A stretch of DNA of 64,000 bases, from positions 62,001 to 126,000 of the forward strand of contig NZ_JANUGP010000019.1 in assembly GCF_024753135.1 (NCBI RefSeq). The letters run 5' to 3'. Made by a program: the position numbers and the translations under genes. The DNA is from Streptomyces pyxinicus. GTDB taxonomy: Bacteria > Actinomycetota > Actinomycetes > Streptomycetales > Streptomycetaceae. Under the pieces are notes generated by a model. The model was not told the origin of the DNA. It made no database searches and saw only the letters and a program-made list of their open reading frames with translations. Numbering within the stretch: the first letter of the stretch is position 1; each line of letters opens with the position of its first letter. Positions 12,456 through 19,903 of this stretch are shown here, piece after piece.

Positions 12456-12640
12456 GACCTACGAGACGAGTGAGGGAGTCCAAGCGGAGTAGCCGACTTC
12501 AGCGAGAGGCAGAGAGTTTCCGCTGGTGCCGACGTCGACGCTCGGGCTGAGAGGCCGGAAGGTTGCTCGTACAGGACCGGACGGCGACCCCCAGCACCTG
12601 ATCCGGACCATACCGGCGAAGGGAACCCGCCTCGTAGGTC
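12456..12640 (+). ncRNA. TPP (THI-box) riboswitch aptamer, no downstream sense gene
   Basis: All conserved blocks of a thiamine-pyrophosphate aptamer are present on the plus strand in order: CTGAGA (12547-12552), ACCTGATC (12596-12603), and GCGAAGGGAA (12616-12625). P1 is a perfect 10-bp helix, GACCTACGAG (12456-12465) with CTCGTAGGTC (12631-12640). P3 is AGTCC (12477-12481) with GGGCT (12544-12548), and P5 is CCGG (12603-12606) with CCGG (12613-12616). The P3 arm is long and contains an inner AGCGGA/TCCGCT helix (12483-12488/12519-12524). The next plus-strand gene is about 2 kb away; 10 bases after P1 the RNA would run antisense into the cysteine desulfurase gene. Confidence 0.9.
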
Positions 12641-12650
12641 GCCTGACGTC

Positions 12651-13820
12651 TCAGCTCAGTCCGGCCGCGCGGGCGCGTTCCACCGCCGGGCCGATCGCCT
12701 CGGCGACCGCCTCGACGTCCGCCCGCGTGGAGGTGTGCCCCAGCGAGAAGCGCAGGGTGCCGCGGGCCAGGTCCGGGTCCACACCGGTGGCGAGCAGCAC
12801 ATGGCTGGGCTGGGCCACGCCCGCGGTGCACGCGGAGCCGGTGGAGCACTCGATGCCCTGGGCGTCGAGCAGGAGCAGCAGGGAGTCGCCCTCGCAGCCC
12901 GGGAAGGTGAAGTGGGCGTTGGCCGGGAGCCGGCCCCCGGGCGCCGGGTCGCCGCCGAGGATCGCGTCGGGTACGGCCGTACGGACCGCGTCGGCCAACT
13001 GGTCGCGCAGGGCGCCGATCTCGCGGGCGAACCACTCCTGCCGCTCGGCGGCGAGCCGTCCCGCGACGGCGAAGGACGCGATGACCGGCACGTCCAGGGT
13101 GCCGGAGCGGACGTGCCGTTCCTGGCCGCCGCCGTGCAGGACGGGCACCGGGGTGTACTCGCGGCCGAGGAGCAGGGCGCCGATGCCGTACGGCCCGCCG
13201 ACCTTGTGGCCGGAGACGGTCATGGCGGCGAGGCCCGAGGCGGCGAAGTCGAGCGGGACCTGACCGAAGGCCTGCACCGCGTCGGCGTGCAGGGGGATGC
13301 CGAACTCGCCTGCCACGTCGGCGAGTTCGCGGACCGGCAGCAGCGTGCCGATCTCGTTGTTGGCCCACATCACGGTGGCCAGGGCGACGTCGTCGGGATT
13401 GCGGGCGATGGCCTCGCGCAGCGCGTCGGGGTGGACGCGGCCGTGGGAGTCGACGGGGAGGTACTCGACGGTGGCGCCCTCGTGCTCGCCGAGCCAGTGC
13501 ACGGCGTCGAGGACGGCGTGGTGCTCGACCGGGCTGGACAGGACGCGGGTGCGGGCCGGGTCGGCGGCGCGGCGGGACCAGTACAGGCCCTTGACGGCGA
13601 GGTTGTCGGCCTCGGTGCCGCCCGCGGTGAAGACGACCTCGCTGGGGCGGGCGCCGAGCGCCTCGGCGAGGGCTTCGCGGGACTCCTCGACCGTACGGCG
13701 GGCCCGGCGGCCGGAGGCGTGCAGCGAGGACGCGTTGCCGGTGATGCTCAGCTGGGCGGTCAGTGCCTCTGCCGCCTCCGGGAGCATCGGGGTCGTGGCG
13801 GCGTGGTCGAGGTAAGCCAT
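12651..13820 (-). CDS. cysteine desulfurase (IscS/NifS family)
   Basis: PLP enzyme of 389 residues that takes sulfur from L-cysteine for tRNA thiolation, Fe-S clusters or thiamine. The start is [14 protein letters not shown]-binding Lys206 lies in [11 protein letters not shown], and the active-site loop Cys331 is in [10 protein letters not shown]. This matches short-loop/long-loop variants used with MnmA. It precedes mnmA on the minus strand with a plus-strand amidase between them. The stop codon (12651-12653) lies within a TCTCAGC sequence complementary to the conserved loop of the facing TPP riboswitch. ThiI and Fe-S roles are possible but not shown here. Confidence 0.95.
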   Translation of the reverse strand: MAYLDHAATTPMLPEAAEALTAQLSITGNASSLHASGRRARRTVEESREALAEALGARPSEVVFTAGGTEADNLAVKGLYWSRRAADPARTRVLSSPVEHHAVLDAVHWLGEHEGATVEYLPVDSHGRVHPDALREAIARNPDDVALATVMWANNEIGTLLPVRELADVAGEFGIPLHADAVQAFGQVPLDFAASGLAAMTVSGHKVGGPYGIGALLLGREYTPVPVLHGGGQERHVRSGTLDVPVIASFAVAGRLAAERQEWFAREIGALRDQLADAVRTAVPDAILGGDPAPGGRLPANAHFTFPGCEGDSLLLLLDAQGIECSTGSACTAGVAQPSHVLLATGVDPDLARGTLRFSLGHTSTRADVEAVAEAIGPAVERARAAGLS

Positions 13821-14016
13821 GGTGAGCCGATTCTACGGGGCCCCTGCGGTGGGCTTCGGCGGCGAGGGGGTGCGGGGTCGACTCCGGGCGCCTTGTGTGG
13901 GCTGTCGCCGGGCTTGGTGGCGCGGCGCCCTGTGCTGTGGGCCGTGCCCACCCGTTCCGCCCTGCGCAACGATTGCCCACGGCGGGCGGGCGGGCGCCCG
14001 TCCGTCCGTCCGTCGG

Positions 14017-14301
14017 CTACAGGCTCCAGGACACCGTGTTCGTCAGCTGCATCGCCACGATCAGGACCACCAGGTCGGCCACGCCCAGGGCGAGGCCCAG
14101 GTAGGCGCGCGGGCGGCGGGTGGTGCCGCGCCAGAGGGAGACGGCGGCCAGGGCGATCGCGATCGGACCGAGGAAGACATTGAGGACGAGCAGCCCGAGC
14201 AGGCCGATGATGAAGGACGCGACGGCCATTCCGTCGGCGTCCCGCCCGCGCGGACGGACTCCGGCGTCGACGTGGCCGGTGGCGGGTGCGGTGAGGCGCA
14301 T
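14017..14301 (-). CDS. small membrane protein, DUF4190-like
   Basis: A 94-residue protein with a short polar N-terminus and two hydrophobic helices (about residues 25-52 and 66-86) separated by the basic turn LWRGTTRRPRAY. The pattern MAVASFIIGLLGLL...GLALGVADLVVLIV is that of DUF4190 proteins, in which two helices flank a positively charged loop. Function unknown. It follows the 55-residue membrane protein by 32 bases, and both face away from the TetR gene at 14646, so they may be its targets. Confidence 0.8.
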   Translation of the reverse strand: MRLTAPATGHVDAGVRPRGRDADGMAVASFIIGLLGLLVLNVFLGPIAIALAAVSLWRGTTRRPRAYLGLALGVADLVVLIVAMQLTNTVSWSL

Positions 14302-14333
14302 GGTGCTCAGCTCCTGAGGTCGGTGACGACGGT

Positions 14334-14501
14334 TCAGCTCGCCGGCGTGCGGTGCCGGCGGCCGTAGCGCTCACGGAGCGCGAAGACGGCGAGCCAGACG
14401 GCGATGACGGCGGCGAGCGCGCCGGTGACGGGCAGCGGCGCGTGGGCGACGGTGCCCAGCACCGTGCCGAGCAGCATGAGTGCGGCGACGAGGAACAGCA
14501 T
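14334..14501 (-). CDS. small two-helix membrane protein (55 aa)
   Basis: Starts MLFLVAALMLLGTVLG with AGGGGGA 9 bases upstream of the ATG. The first hydrophobic segment covers residues 1-18, the second about 24-41 (VTGALAAVIAVWLAVFAL), and the tail is basic (RERYGRRHR). No recognised family. It is the first gene of a pair transcribed away from the TetR regulator. The intervening 144 bases carry the AACAGTTGT repeats, which suggests it is controlled by that regulator. Confidence 0.7.
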   Translation of the reverse strand: MLFLVAALMLLGTVLGTVAHAPLPVTGALAAVIAVWLAVFALRERYGRRHRTPAS

Positions 14502-14556
14502 GGGATCGGATCCCCCTCCGAGATGCCTCGTGTCAGGCCGGTGTGACATTTGGGTG

Positions 14557-14633
14557 AACAGTTGTAGTAACAGTTGTTCACTGACTTCGAGTCTAGCGCG
14601 TCCGACGGCTTTCCAATTCCGGAGAACAGTTGT
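14557..14633. promoter_or_regulatory. three AACAGTTGT repeats, probable TetR operator
   Basis: AACAGTTGT occurs at 14557-14565, 14569-14577 and 14625-14633. Copies 1 and 2 are 12 bases apart, about one helical turn, and are bounded by GTGAAC and GTTCAC, giving a larger dyad (14554-14581). Copy 3 ends 12 bases before the TetR start codon, in position to block its own promoter. The stretch is AT-rich against its surroundings. Confidence 0.65.
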
Positions 14634-14645
14634 TAACTGGATGAC

Positions 14646-15278
14646 ATGAGTCACACCCTCGGCATCCGGCAGGCCCAGAAGCAGAAGACCCGGCAGGCGT
14701 TCCTCGACGCCGCCCTGGCGCTGCTGGAGGAGCAGAGCCTGAGCAGCCTGGGCCTGCGCGAGGTCACCCGGGCCGTCGGGGTCGCCCCCACCGCCTTCTA
14801 CCGGCACTTCCGCTCGACCGCCGACCTGGGTGTCGCCCTGGTGGACGAGGCGCTGGGCAGCCTGCACCCGATGGTGCGGACGACGGTCTCCACGACCGGG
14901 GACAGCGAGGAACGCATCGCGCGGGCCGTCGAGTTGATCGACCAGCACGTCACCGCGTTCCCGGCGCACGTCCGCTTCATCGCGCGCGAGCGGCACGGCG
15001 GGGTGCAGCCGGTGCGCGAGGCCATCCGGGACCAACTCGCCCGGTTCGCCGCGGAGGTGAAGACCGAGCTGGCCAACGACCCCGAGGCGGCGGGCTGGAG
15101 CGATGACGACCTGCTCATGCTGGCGCACCTCTACGTGGACCAGATGCTCATCACCGCCTCGCTGTTCCTGGAGGCGCTGGAGGCTCCGCGCGCGGAGCGG
15201 GAGCGGGTGCGGCAGCGCGCCGCCCGCCAGTTGCGGCTCATCAGCATCGGCCGCGACCACTGGCTCGACGCGGAGTGA
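14646..15278 (+). CDS. TetR-family transcriptional regulator (FabR-like)
   Basis: A 210-residue regulator with an N-terminal TetR helix-turn-helix (residues about 14-60, SLGLREVTRAVGVAPTAFYR then HFRSTADLG). The all-helical ligand domain resembles the FabR/YijC group. The start at 14646 follows a short weak leader (an ATG five bases earlier opens only a two-codon frame). Divergent from two small membrane-protein genes with repeat operators between. Effector unknown; FabR-like members elsewhere act in fatty-acid control, which is only a hint here. Confidence 0.9.
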   Translation: MSHTLGIRQAQKQKTRQAFLDAALALLEEQSLSSLGLREVTRAVGVAPTAFYRHFRSTADLGVALVDEALGSLHPMVRTTVSTTGDSEERIARAVELIDQHVTAFPAHVRFIARERHGGVQPVREAIRDQLARFAAEVKTELANDPEAAGWSDDDLLMLAHLYVDQMLITASLFLEALEAPRAERERVRQRAARQLRLISIGRDHWLDAE

Positions 15279-15299
15279 GGGCGTCCGCGCGGCCGTCCG

Positions 15300-16256
15300 T
15301 CAGGCGTACCGCGACAGGACCGACCGGGCCCCGTCCACCAGTTCCGCCCGGGCCGCCGGCGGGTCCAGTACCTCCACCTGCCCGGAGAACGCGAGGAGTT
15401 GGCGCACCGCGCGCAGCGTCGGATAGGACAGCCGGGCGGTGACCCACTCGGCCTCCCCGTCGCCCTCGGGCGGGGCGGCCAGTGCGGTGGCCGTCATCCG
15501 GCAGAACAGGTCCAGCACGTCGCGCCGTACCCGCACGGTGACCTCGACCACGCCGGGCCGTTCCTCCACCTGACGGCGCAACTCCTCCCACACGTCGGCG
15601 AGTTCGACCCCGTCCCGGCGCCGTACCGGGTCCCCCAGCAGCCGGGCCGAGCGCACCCGGTCGGCGCGGAACAGCCGTGGGGCGCGGCGCGTGTCGGCGA
15701 CCAGGTACCAGACGCCGGCCTTGGCGACCAGGCCGTAGGGGTCCACGGTGTACGTCCGGGGCTCGCGCTGTCCGCTGTGCCGGTAGTGCAGCCGCAGCCG
15801 CCGGTCGGTGAAGACCGCGTCCTGGAGTACCTGGAGGTCCACGGCCCGGCTCGGGCCGCTCTTCCAGCGGGTGGCGTCGACCAGGACCCGTCTGCTGGTG
15901 GCCTCGGCGGCGGGCCGGTGCGGTGCGGGCAGCGCGGCCATCACCTTGCGCAGGGCGGAGTCGAGGGCCGCGTCGAGACCGAGCGCGGCGTGGGCGCCCT
16001 GGGCGGCCAGGATGAACAGGGCCCGGGACTCGTCGGCGGTCAGTCCCGTGACGTCGGTGCGGAAGCCGGCCAGCAGCCGGATGCCGCCGTGCCGGCCGCG
16101 CTCGGCGTAGACCGGCACACCGGCGGCCGACAGCGCCTCGACGTCCCGGTAGATCGTGCGCACCGACACCTCCAGCCGGCCGGCGAGCTCGTGCGCGGGC
16201 ACCCGTCCGCGGGTCTGGAGGAGCAGCAGGATCGACAGCAGCCGGTCGGACTTCAC
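15300..16256 (-). CDS. YafY-type HTH/WYL-domain transcriptional regulator
   Basis: A 318-residue regulator with an N-terminal HTH_11 domain (LQTRGRVPAHELAGRLEVSV followed by RTIYRDVEALSAAGVPV) and a C-terminal WYL ligand-binding domain (VDPYGLVAKAGVWYLVADTR). GTG 16254-16256 is chosen because GGGAGG lies 10 bases upstream and the HTH begins just after. Divergent from a DinB-like gene at 16379; the 122-base interval carries a palindrome at 16296-16312. Many regulators of this type control the adjacent divergent enzyme gene. Ligand unknown. Confidence 0.9.
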   Translation of the reverse strand: MKSDRLLSILLLLQTRGRVPAHELAGRLEVSVRTIYRDVEALSAAGVPVYAERGRHGGIRLLAGFRTDVTGLTADESRALFILAAQGAHAALGLDAALDSALRKVMAALPAPHRPAAEATSRRVLVDATRWKSGPSRAVDLQVLQDAVFTDRRLRLHYRHSGQREPRTYTVDPYGLVAKAGVWYLVADTRRAPRLFRADRVRSARLLGDPVRRRDGVELADVWEELRRQVEERPGVVEVTVRVRRDVLDLFCRMTATALAAPPEGDGEAEWVTARLSYPTLRAVRQLLAFSGQVEVLDPPAARAELVDGARSVLSRYA

Positions 16257-16295
16257 TCCCCCAGCCTCCCGCCGTCTCGCCGTCCCGCGCAAATG

Positions 16296-16312
16296 CTGAC
16301 GGCCGGTGTCAG
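16296..16312. promoter_or_regulatory. palindrome in the WYL-regulator/DinB-like divergent promoter
   Basis: CTGACGGCCGGTGTCAG has 5-bp outer arms (CTGAC/GTCAG) around a GGCCGG core and lies midway between two divergent starts. This is a suitable position for an operator of the WYL regulator. No binding data. Confidence 0.4.
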
Positions 16313-16378
16313 GTTTTGCCGGGAACCTCTTCCTCGTCAGCGGTTCGCCGCGGTCCCCCACAGAGGAAAGGCACCACC

Positions 16379-16990
16379 ATGAGCACCACCACCGGCACCA
16401 CGGGCCTCACCGACCCCCGCCCCGTCTACGCCCGCGCCGCCGAGCAGGCCGCGGCCCTCGTCCGGACCGTGCGGACCGAGCAGCTCGGGCTGCCGACGCC
16501 GTGCCCCGAGTTCGACGTGCGGACCCTGCTGAGCCATGTCGTCGCCGGTACCCGGCGGGTCGCCGTCGTCGGCGAGGGCGGCGACGGTCTCGCGCTGAGC
16601 CGGTTCGCCGAGGACGTCACGGACGACGGCTGGGGCGCGGCCTTCGACGAGGCGCGCGCCCGCGCGGTGAAGGCGTGGGAGGCCGACGACCGGATGACCG
16701 CGGCGGTCCGCGCGCCGTGGGGCGAGGTGCCCGGCCGCGCGGCGCTCTCCGGCTATGTGATGGAGGTCGTCACGCACACCTGGGACCTCGCCGAGGCCCT
16801 CGGCGACCGGACCGGACTCGACCCGGAGCTGGGCGCGTTCGCGCTCGAAGCCGCCCGTCTGACGCTGCCCGACTCCCGGCCGCGCGACGCGGCGACGCCC
16901 TTCGCCGCCCGCCACGAGGTGCCCGAGGACGCGGACGTCTACACGCGGCTGGCGGCCTGGACGGGCCGGGACCCGATCAGCCGAGCCTGA
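16379..16990 (+). CDS. TIGR03086 family (DinB-like / maleylpyruvate isomerase N-domain) protein
   Basis: A 203-residue member of the DinB-like superfamily, related to mycothiol-dependent maleylpyruvate isomerase. Typical stretches are LPTPCPEFDVRTLLSHVV (first metal His), a central helix, and VMEVVTHTWDLAEALG supplying another His. The start at 16379 has GAGGAAAG 7 bases upstream. Such proteins usually bind a divalent metal and use mycothiol as thiol cofactor, but the substrate is unknown. Its 3' end overlaps the convergent thioesterase gene by 14 bases. Confidence 0.85.
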   Translation: MSTTTGTTGLTDPRPVYARAAEQAAALVRTVRTEQLGLPTPCPEFDVRTLLSHVVAGTRRVAVVGEGGDGLALSRFAEDVTDDGWGAAFDEARARAVKAWEADDRMTAAVRAPWGEVPGRAALSGYVMEVVTHTWDLAEALGDRTGLDPELGAFALEAARLTLPDSRPRDAATPFAARHEVPEDADVYTRLAAWTGRDPISRA

Positions 16991-17834
16991 CCCGGGCGAG
17001 CTGCCGGGACTGGGCGACCAGCCGGTCCGCGCTGTCCCAGACCTCGGCGTCCTCCTCCAGGAAGCCGCCGGCCAGGTTGCGGGTGGTGATGGACACCCGC
17101 AGCGGGCCGGGGGCCGGGCGGTGCCGGACGTGCACGGTGAGTTCGACCGTGGGCACCCAGCCCTTGAGGCCGATCTCGAAGGCGGTGGGCGGCAGCGCGT
17201 CCACGGCGAGGAGCAGCGAGAGCGGGTCGGCGTCGCGGCCGTCGGCCAGCCCGAACCAGGCCCGCATCTCCCCCTTGCCGGAGGGCGCGCCGAGCGCCCA
17301 GCCGAGGGTGGCGGGGTCCAGTTTGAGCTTGAGCCGGTCGGTGATGGCCGAGCTGCCGGGTATCGGGGCCGGGGAGTCGTCGGGGCCGAAGCACTGCTCG
17401 GCCGGCGGGATCGCGGGCGGGGTGGCCGTCGTCCGGACGTCCTCGGGGAGCGTGGCGAGGTCGCCGTAGGAGGCGAGGACGCGGATGCGCTCGACCTCCC
17501 GGTCCTGGTCGTCGTACTGGAAGAGCGAGGCCTGGCCGGTGGAGAGGGTGCGGCCGGTGCGGACCGTCTCGGTGCGGATCACGGCGGGGCCGGGCTGGGA
17601 GGCGGTGAGGTAGTGCGCCGAGATGGTGAAGGGGTCCGGGTGCGGCAGCGCGTCCGCGAGTGCCCGGCCGAGCACGGCCAGCAGATAGCCGCCGTTGACG
17701 GCGTTGATGATGGTCCAGCCGGCCGAGAGGTCGATGTCGTAGACGCCGGGTTCGCGCCGGGTGACCGCGGTGTCGCGGTCGAACTCGCCGGCGCCGATCG
17801 CGGCTCGCGTCGGGGCGGGGGCTGCTTCTGGCAT
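16977..17834 (-). CDS. acyl-CoA thioesterase family protein (TesB-like double hotdog)
   Basis: A 285-residue thioesterase-like protein. The N-terminal hotdog reads WTIINAVNGGYLLAVLGRAL and the TISAHYLTASQPGPA strand follows. A second hotdog ends with VSITTRNLAGGFLEEDAEVW and RQLARVRLG. The start MPEAAPAPT (17832-17834) is chosen by alignment; an upstream extension is unlikely. There is no clear ribosome-binding site, so the mRNA could be leaderless. Likely hydrolyses acyl-CoA of unknown chain. Overlaps the DinB-like gene by 14 bases tail to tail. Confidence 0.85.
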   Translation of the reverse strand: MPEAAPAPTRAAIGAGEFDRDTAVTRREPGVYDIDLSAGWTIINAVNGGYLLAVLGRALADALPHPDPFTISAHYLTASQPGPAVIRTETVRTGRTLSTGQASLFQYDDQDREVERIRVLASYGDLATLPEDVRTTATPPAIPPAEQCFGPDDSPAPIPGSSAITDRLKLKLDPATLGWALGAPSGKGEMRAWFGLADGRDADPLSLLLAVDALPPTAFEIGLKGWVPTVELTVHVRHRPAPGPLRVSITTRNLAGGFLEEDAEVWDSADRLVAQSRQLARVRLG

Positions 17835-17986
17835 GGGGGAACGGTACAGCAGGCAATTACTAAGCGGTAGCTTTTTGTGTTGCGGCGGGATGACGGTTCC
17901 CGCCTCCGGGTGAGGTTCCGGCAATTTCTCGGTAAGTGTCCGGACACATCACGAACCCGGGCCCCCGGATTCCCCTCTATGAGGGC

Positions 17987-19288
17987 ATGAGCCTCACCGG
18001 GACCCCGTTCCTCTACACGACCATCGTGCTGTCCGTGGTCGCCCTCATACTGCCCTTCGTCCTGTGGTCGCGGCTGCGCGGGCCGAAGGCGCTGCGGGCG
18101 GCCGGGCGGGCGCTGATGCTGCTGTTCGCGCAGGGCACGGCGGTCACGCTGGTCTTCGTCCTGGTCAACAACCAGAACAACCTGTACGACAGCTGGGCCG
18201 ACCTGTTCGGCACCGGCGACCACGTCCAGCAGGCCGCCGACCTCGGCCGGGACGGCACCGGCGGCATAGCGGTCAAGCGGCTGCCCAAGGTGCGGCAGAC
18301 GTTCACTCAGGCCGCGGGTCCCGGCATGCGCAAGGCCGGCGGTGTCCGGGTCACCCAGCTCAAGGGCCGCGTCTCCGGGGTGAACGCGGAGGTCTACGTC
18401 TGGCTGCCCCCGCAGTACGACGACCCGGCCTACCGCGGCCGGAAGTTCCCGGTGGTGGAGCTGCTGCCCGGCTACCCCGGCTCGGCGAAGGCGTGGTTCG
18501 GGGCGATGGCGGCCCACGAGCAGCTGCTCCCGCTGATGCGCAGCGGACAGGTGGCGCCGTTCATCCTGGTGGCCCCGCGCACCAACCTGCTGGCCGGCGT
18601 CGACACCGGCTGCGCCAACATCCCGGGGCAGGTCAACGCCGACACCTGGCTGAGCATCGACGTGCCGAAGATGGTCATGGACAACTTCCGGGCGCAGTCC
18701 GCGCCGCGCGGCTGGGCGGTGGCCGGCTACTCGGCGGGCGCGCACTGCGCGGCCAAGCTGGCCGTGGCGCACCCCGACCGGTACCGGGCGGCCGTGAGCA
18801 TGTCCGGCTACAACGACCCGATCGGTGAGCGCAACTCGCTGGCCGCCCAGACGCCCGCGCTGCGCGCCGCGAACAACCCCTACCTGCTGCTGAAGAAGGC
18901 CCCGGTGCCGCCCGCGGTCGCGCTGTACGTCTCCGGCGAGTCCGGCGACGGCTACGAGGCGGGTCTGGCCCTGGAGTCCATCGCCAAGGCGCCGACGACC
19001 GTGCACACGGTGTTCCTGCCGCGCAGCGCGGGCGGCCACACCATGGCGCTGTGGGAGCCCCAGGTGCCGGCGGCCTTCCGCTGGCTGACCCTCCAGATGG
19101 GCCAGAACCGCGCCAAGGGCCAGGACGGCTCCCTCACCCGGACCCCGCACGCGCCGGGCGGCGAGGCGGGGGAACCGGCGGGGAACGCCGCGGGGGCTAC
19201 TCCTCCGTCACGGTCGACCGGCGGTTCCACGCACGAGGCGCTCGCCAGTGGAACCGCATCGCGAGGAGGCGCAGCACGAAAGCCGTGA
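17987..19288 (+). CDS. membrane-anchored alpha/beta-hydrolase esterase (Ag85/esterase D-like)
   Basis: A 433-residue protein with two N-terminal hydrophobic segments (about residues 8-30 and 42-60), then an extracytoplasmic alpha/beta hydrolase fold. Sequence marks are FPVVELLPGYPGS, the nucleophile elbow AVAGYSAGAHCA, and a C-terminal SAGGHTMALWE with the catalytic His. The arrangement resembles antigen-85/mycolyltransferase-like esterases common in Streptomyces as alpha/beta hydrolase-fold proteins. The last 50-60 residues are Pro/Gly/Ser-rich and overlap the convergent TRIC gene by 92 bases. The start at 17987 has GAGG close by; an upstream GTG at 17936 is less likely. Confidence 0.82.
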   Translation: MSLTGTPFLYTTIVLSVVALILPFVLWSRLRGPKALRAAGRALMLLFAQGTAVTLVFVLVNNQNNLYDSWADLFGTGDHVQQAADLGRDGTGGIAVKRLPKVRQTFTQAAGPGMRKAGGVRVTQLKGRVSGVNAEVYVWLPPQYDDPAYRGRKFPVVELLPGYPGSAKAWFGAMAAHEQLLPLMRSGQVAPFILVAPRTNLLAGVDTGCANIPGQVNADTWLSIDVPKMVMDNFRAQSAPRGWAVAGYSAGAHCAAKLAVAHPDRYRAAVSMSGYNDPIGERNSLAAQTPALRAANNPYLLLKKAPVPPAVALYVSGESGDGYEAGLALESIAKAPTTVHTVFLPRSAGGHTMALWEPQVPAAFRWLTLQMGQNRAKGQDGSLTRTPHAPGGEAGEPAGNAAGATPPSRSTGGSTHEALASGTASRGGAARKP

Positions 19289-19856
19289 CGACGGCGAGCC
19301 CGCTGGTGAACGGGGTGAGGGCGTCGTACCGGATGCACAGCACGACCATCGAGGCGCCGACGATCGCCGGGACCGCGTACAGGTCGCGGTCCCAGCGCAG
19401 CAGCGAGGGCACCTCGTTGGCGAGGACATCGCGCAGCACACCGCCGCCGACGGCGGTGGCGAGGCCCAGCGTGGCCGAGGCGGTCAGGCCGAGGCCGTAG
19501 CCGTACGCCTTCGTCGTCCCGGTGACGCAGAACAGGCCGAGGCCGGCCGCGTCGAAGACCAGCACCGCCGCCTGGATGCGCTCCACGTGCGGGTGCAGGA
19601 AGAAGACCACGAGGGTGGCGAGCAGCGGGGTCACGAAGTACCCGAGGTCGGTGAAGGCGGCCGGGGGCACGGCTCCGATGACCAGGTCGCGGAACAGTCC
19701 CCCGCCCAGCGCGGTGACCTCGGCGAGGACGGCCATGCCGAAGACGTCGAAGTTCTTCCGGACGGCGAGCAGCGCGCCGGAGATCGCGAACACGAAGATG
19801 CCGACGACATCGAGCGTGTGCTGGACGGAGGGGCTGAAGAACTGCTGGAGCTGCAC
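19197..19856 (-). CDS. TRIC/UPF0126 family cation channel
   Basis: Integral membrane protein of 219 residues with seven predicted hydrophobic helices arranged as two internal repeats. Each repeat has a Gly-rich kinked helix (LGGGLFRDLVIG and VGGGVLRDVLAN) as in prokaryotic TRIC trimeric potassium channels, formerly YadS/YicG. The C-terminus is basic. It follows the M1 peptidase by 47 bases on the same strand. Channel function is family knowledge, not shown here. Confidence 0.9.
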   Translation of the reverse strand: MQLQQFFSPSVQHTLDVVGIFVFAISGALLAVRKNFDVFGMAVLAEVTALGGGLFRDLVIGAVPPAAFTDLGYFVTPLLATLVVFFLHPHVERIQAAVLVFDAAGLGLFCVTGTTKAYGYGLGLTASATLGLATAVGGGVLRDVLANEVPSLLRWDRDLYAVPAIVGASMVVLCIRYDALTPFTSGLAVVTAFVLRLLAMRFHWRAPRAWNRRSTVTEE

Positions 19857-19903
19857 CCTGCCATTCTCTCCTGTCAGCAGGGCCCAACCTTACAAAGAAA
19901 GGC

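Noticed and set aside
12440-12650. T-box leader or 6S-like RNA
   Set aside because: AGAGAG and the long closing stem suggested these at first, but there is no TGGNACCGCG T-box, and the CTGAGA, ACCTGATC and GCGAAGGGAA blocks in order identify a TPP riboswitch.
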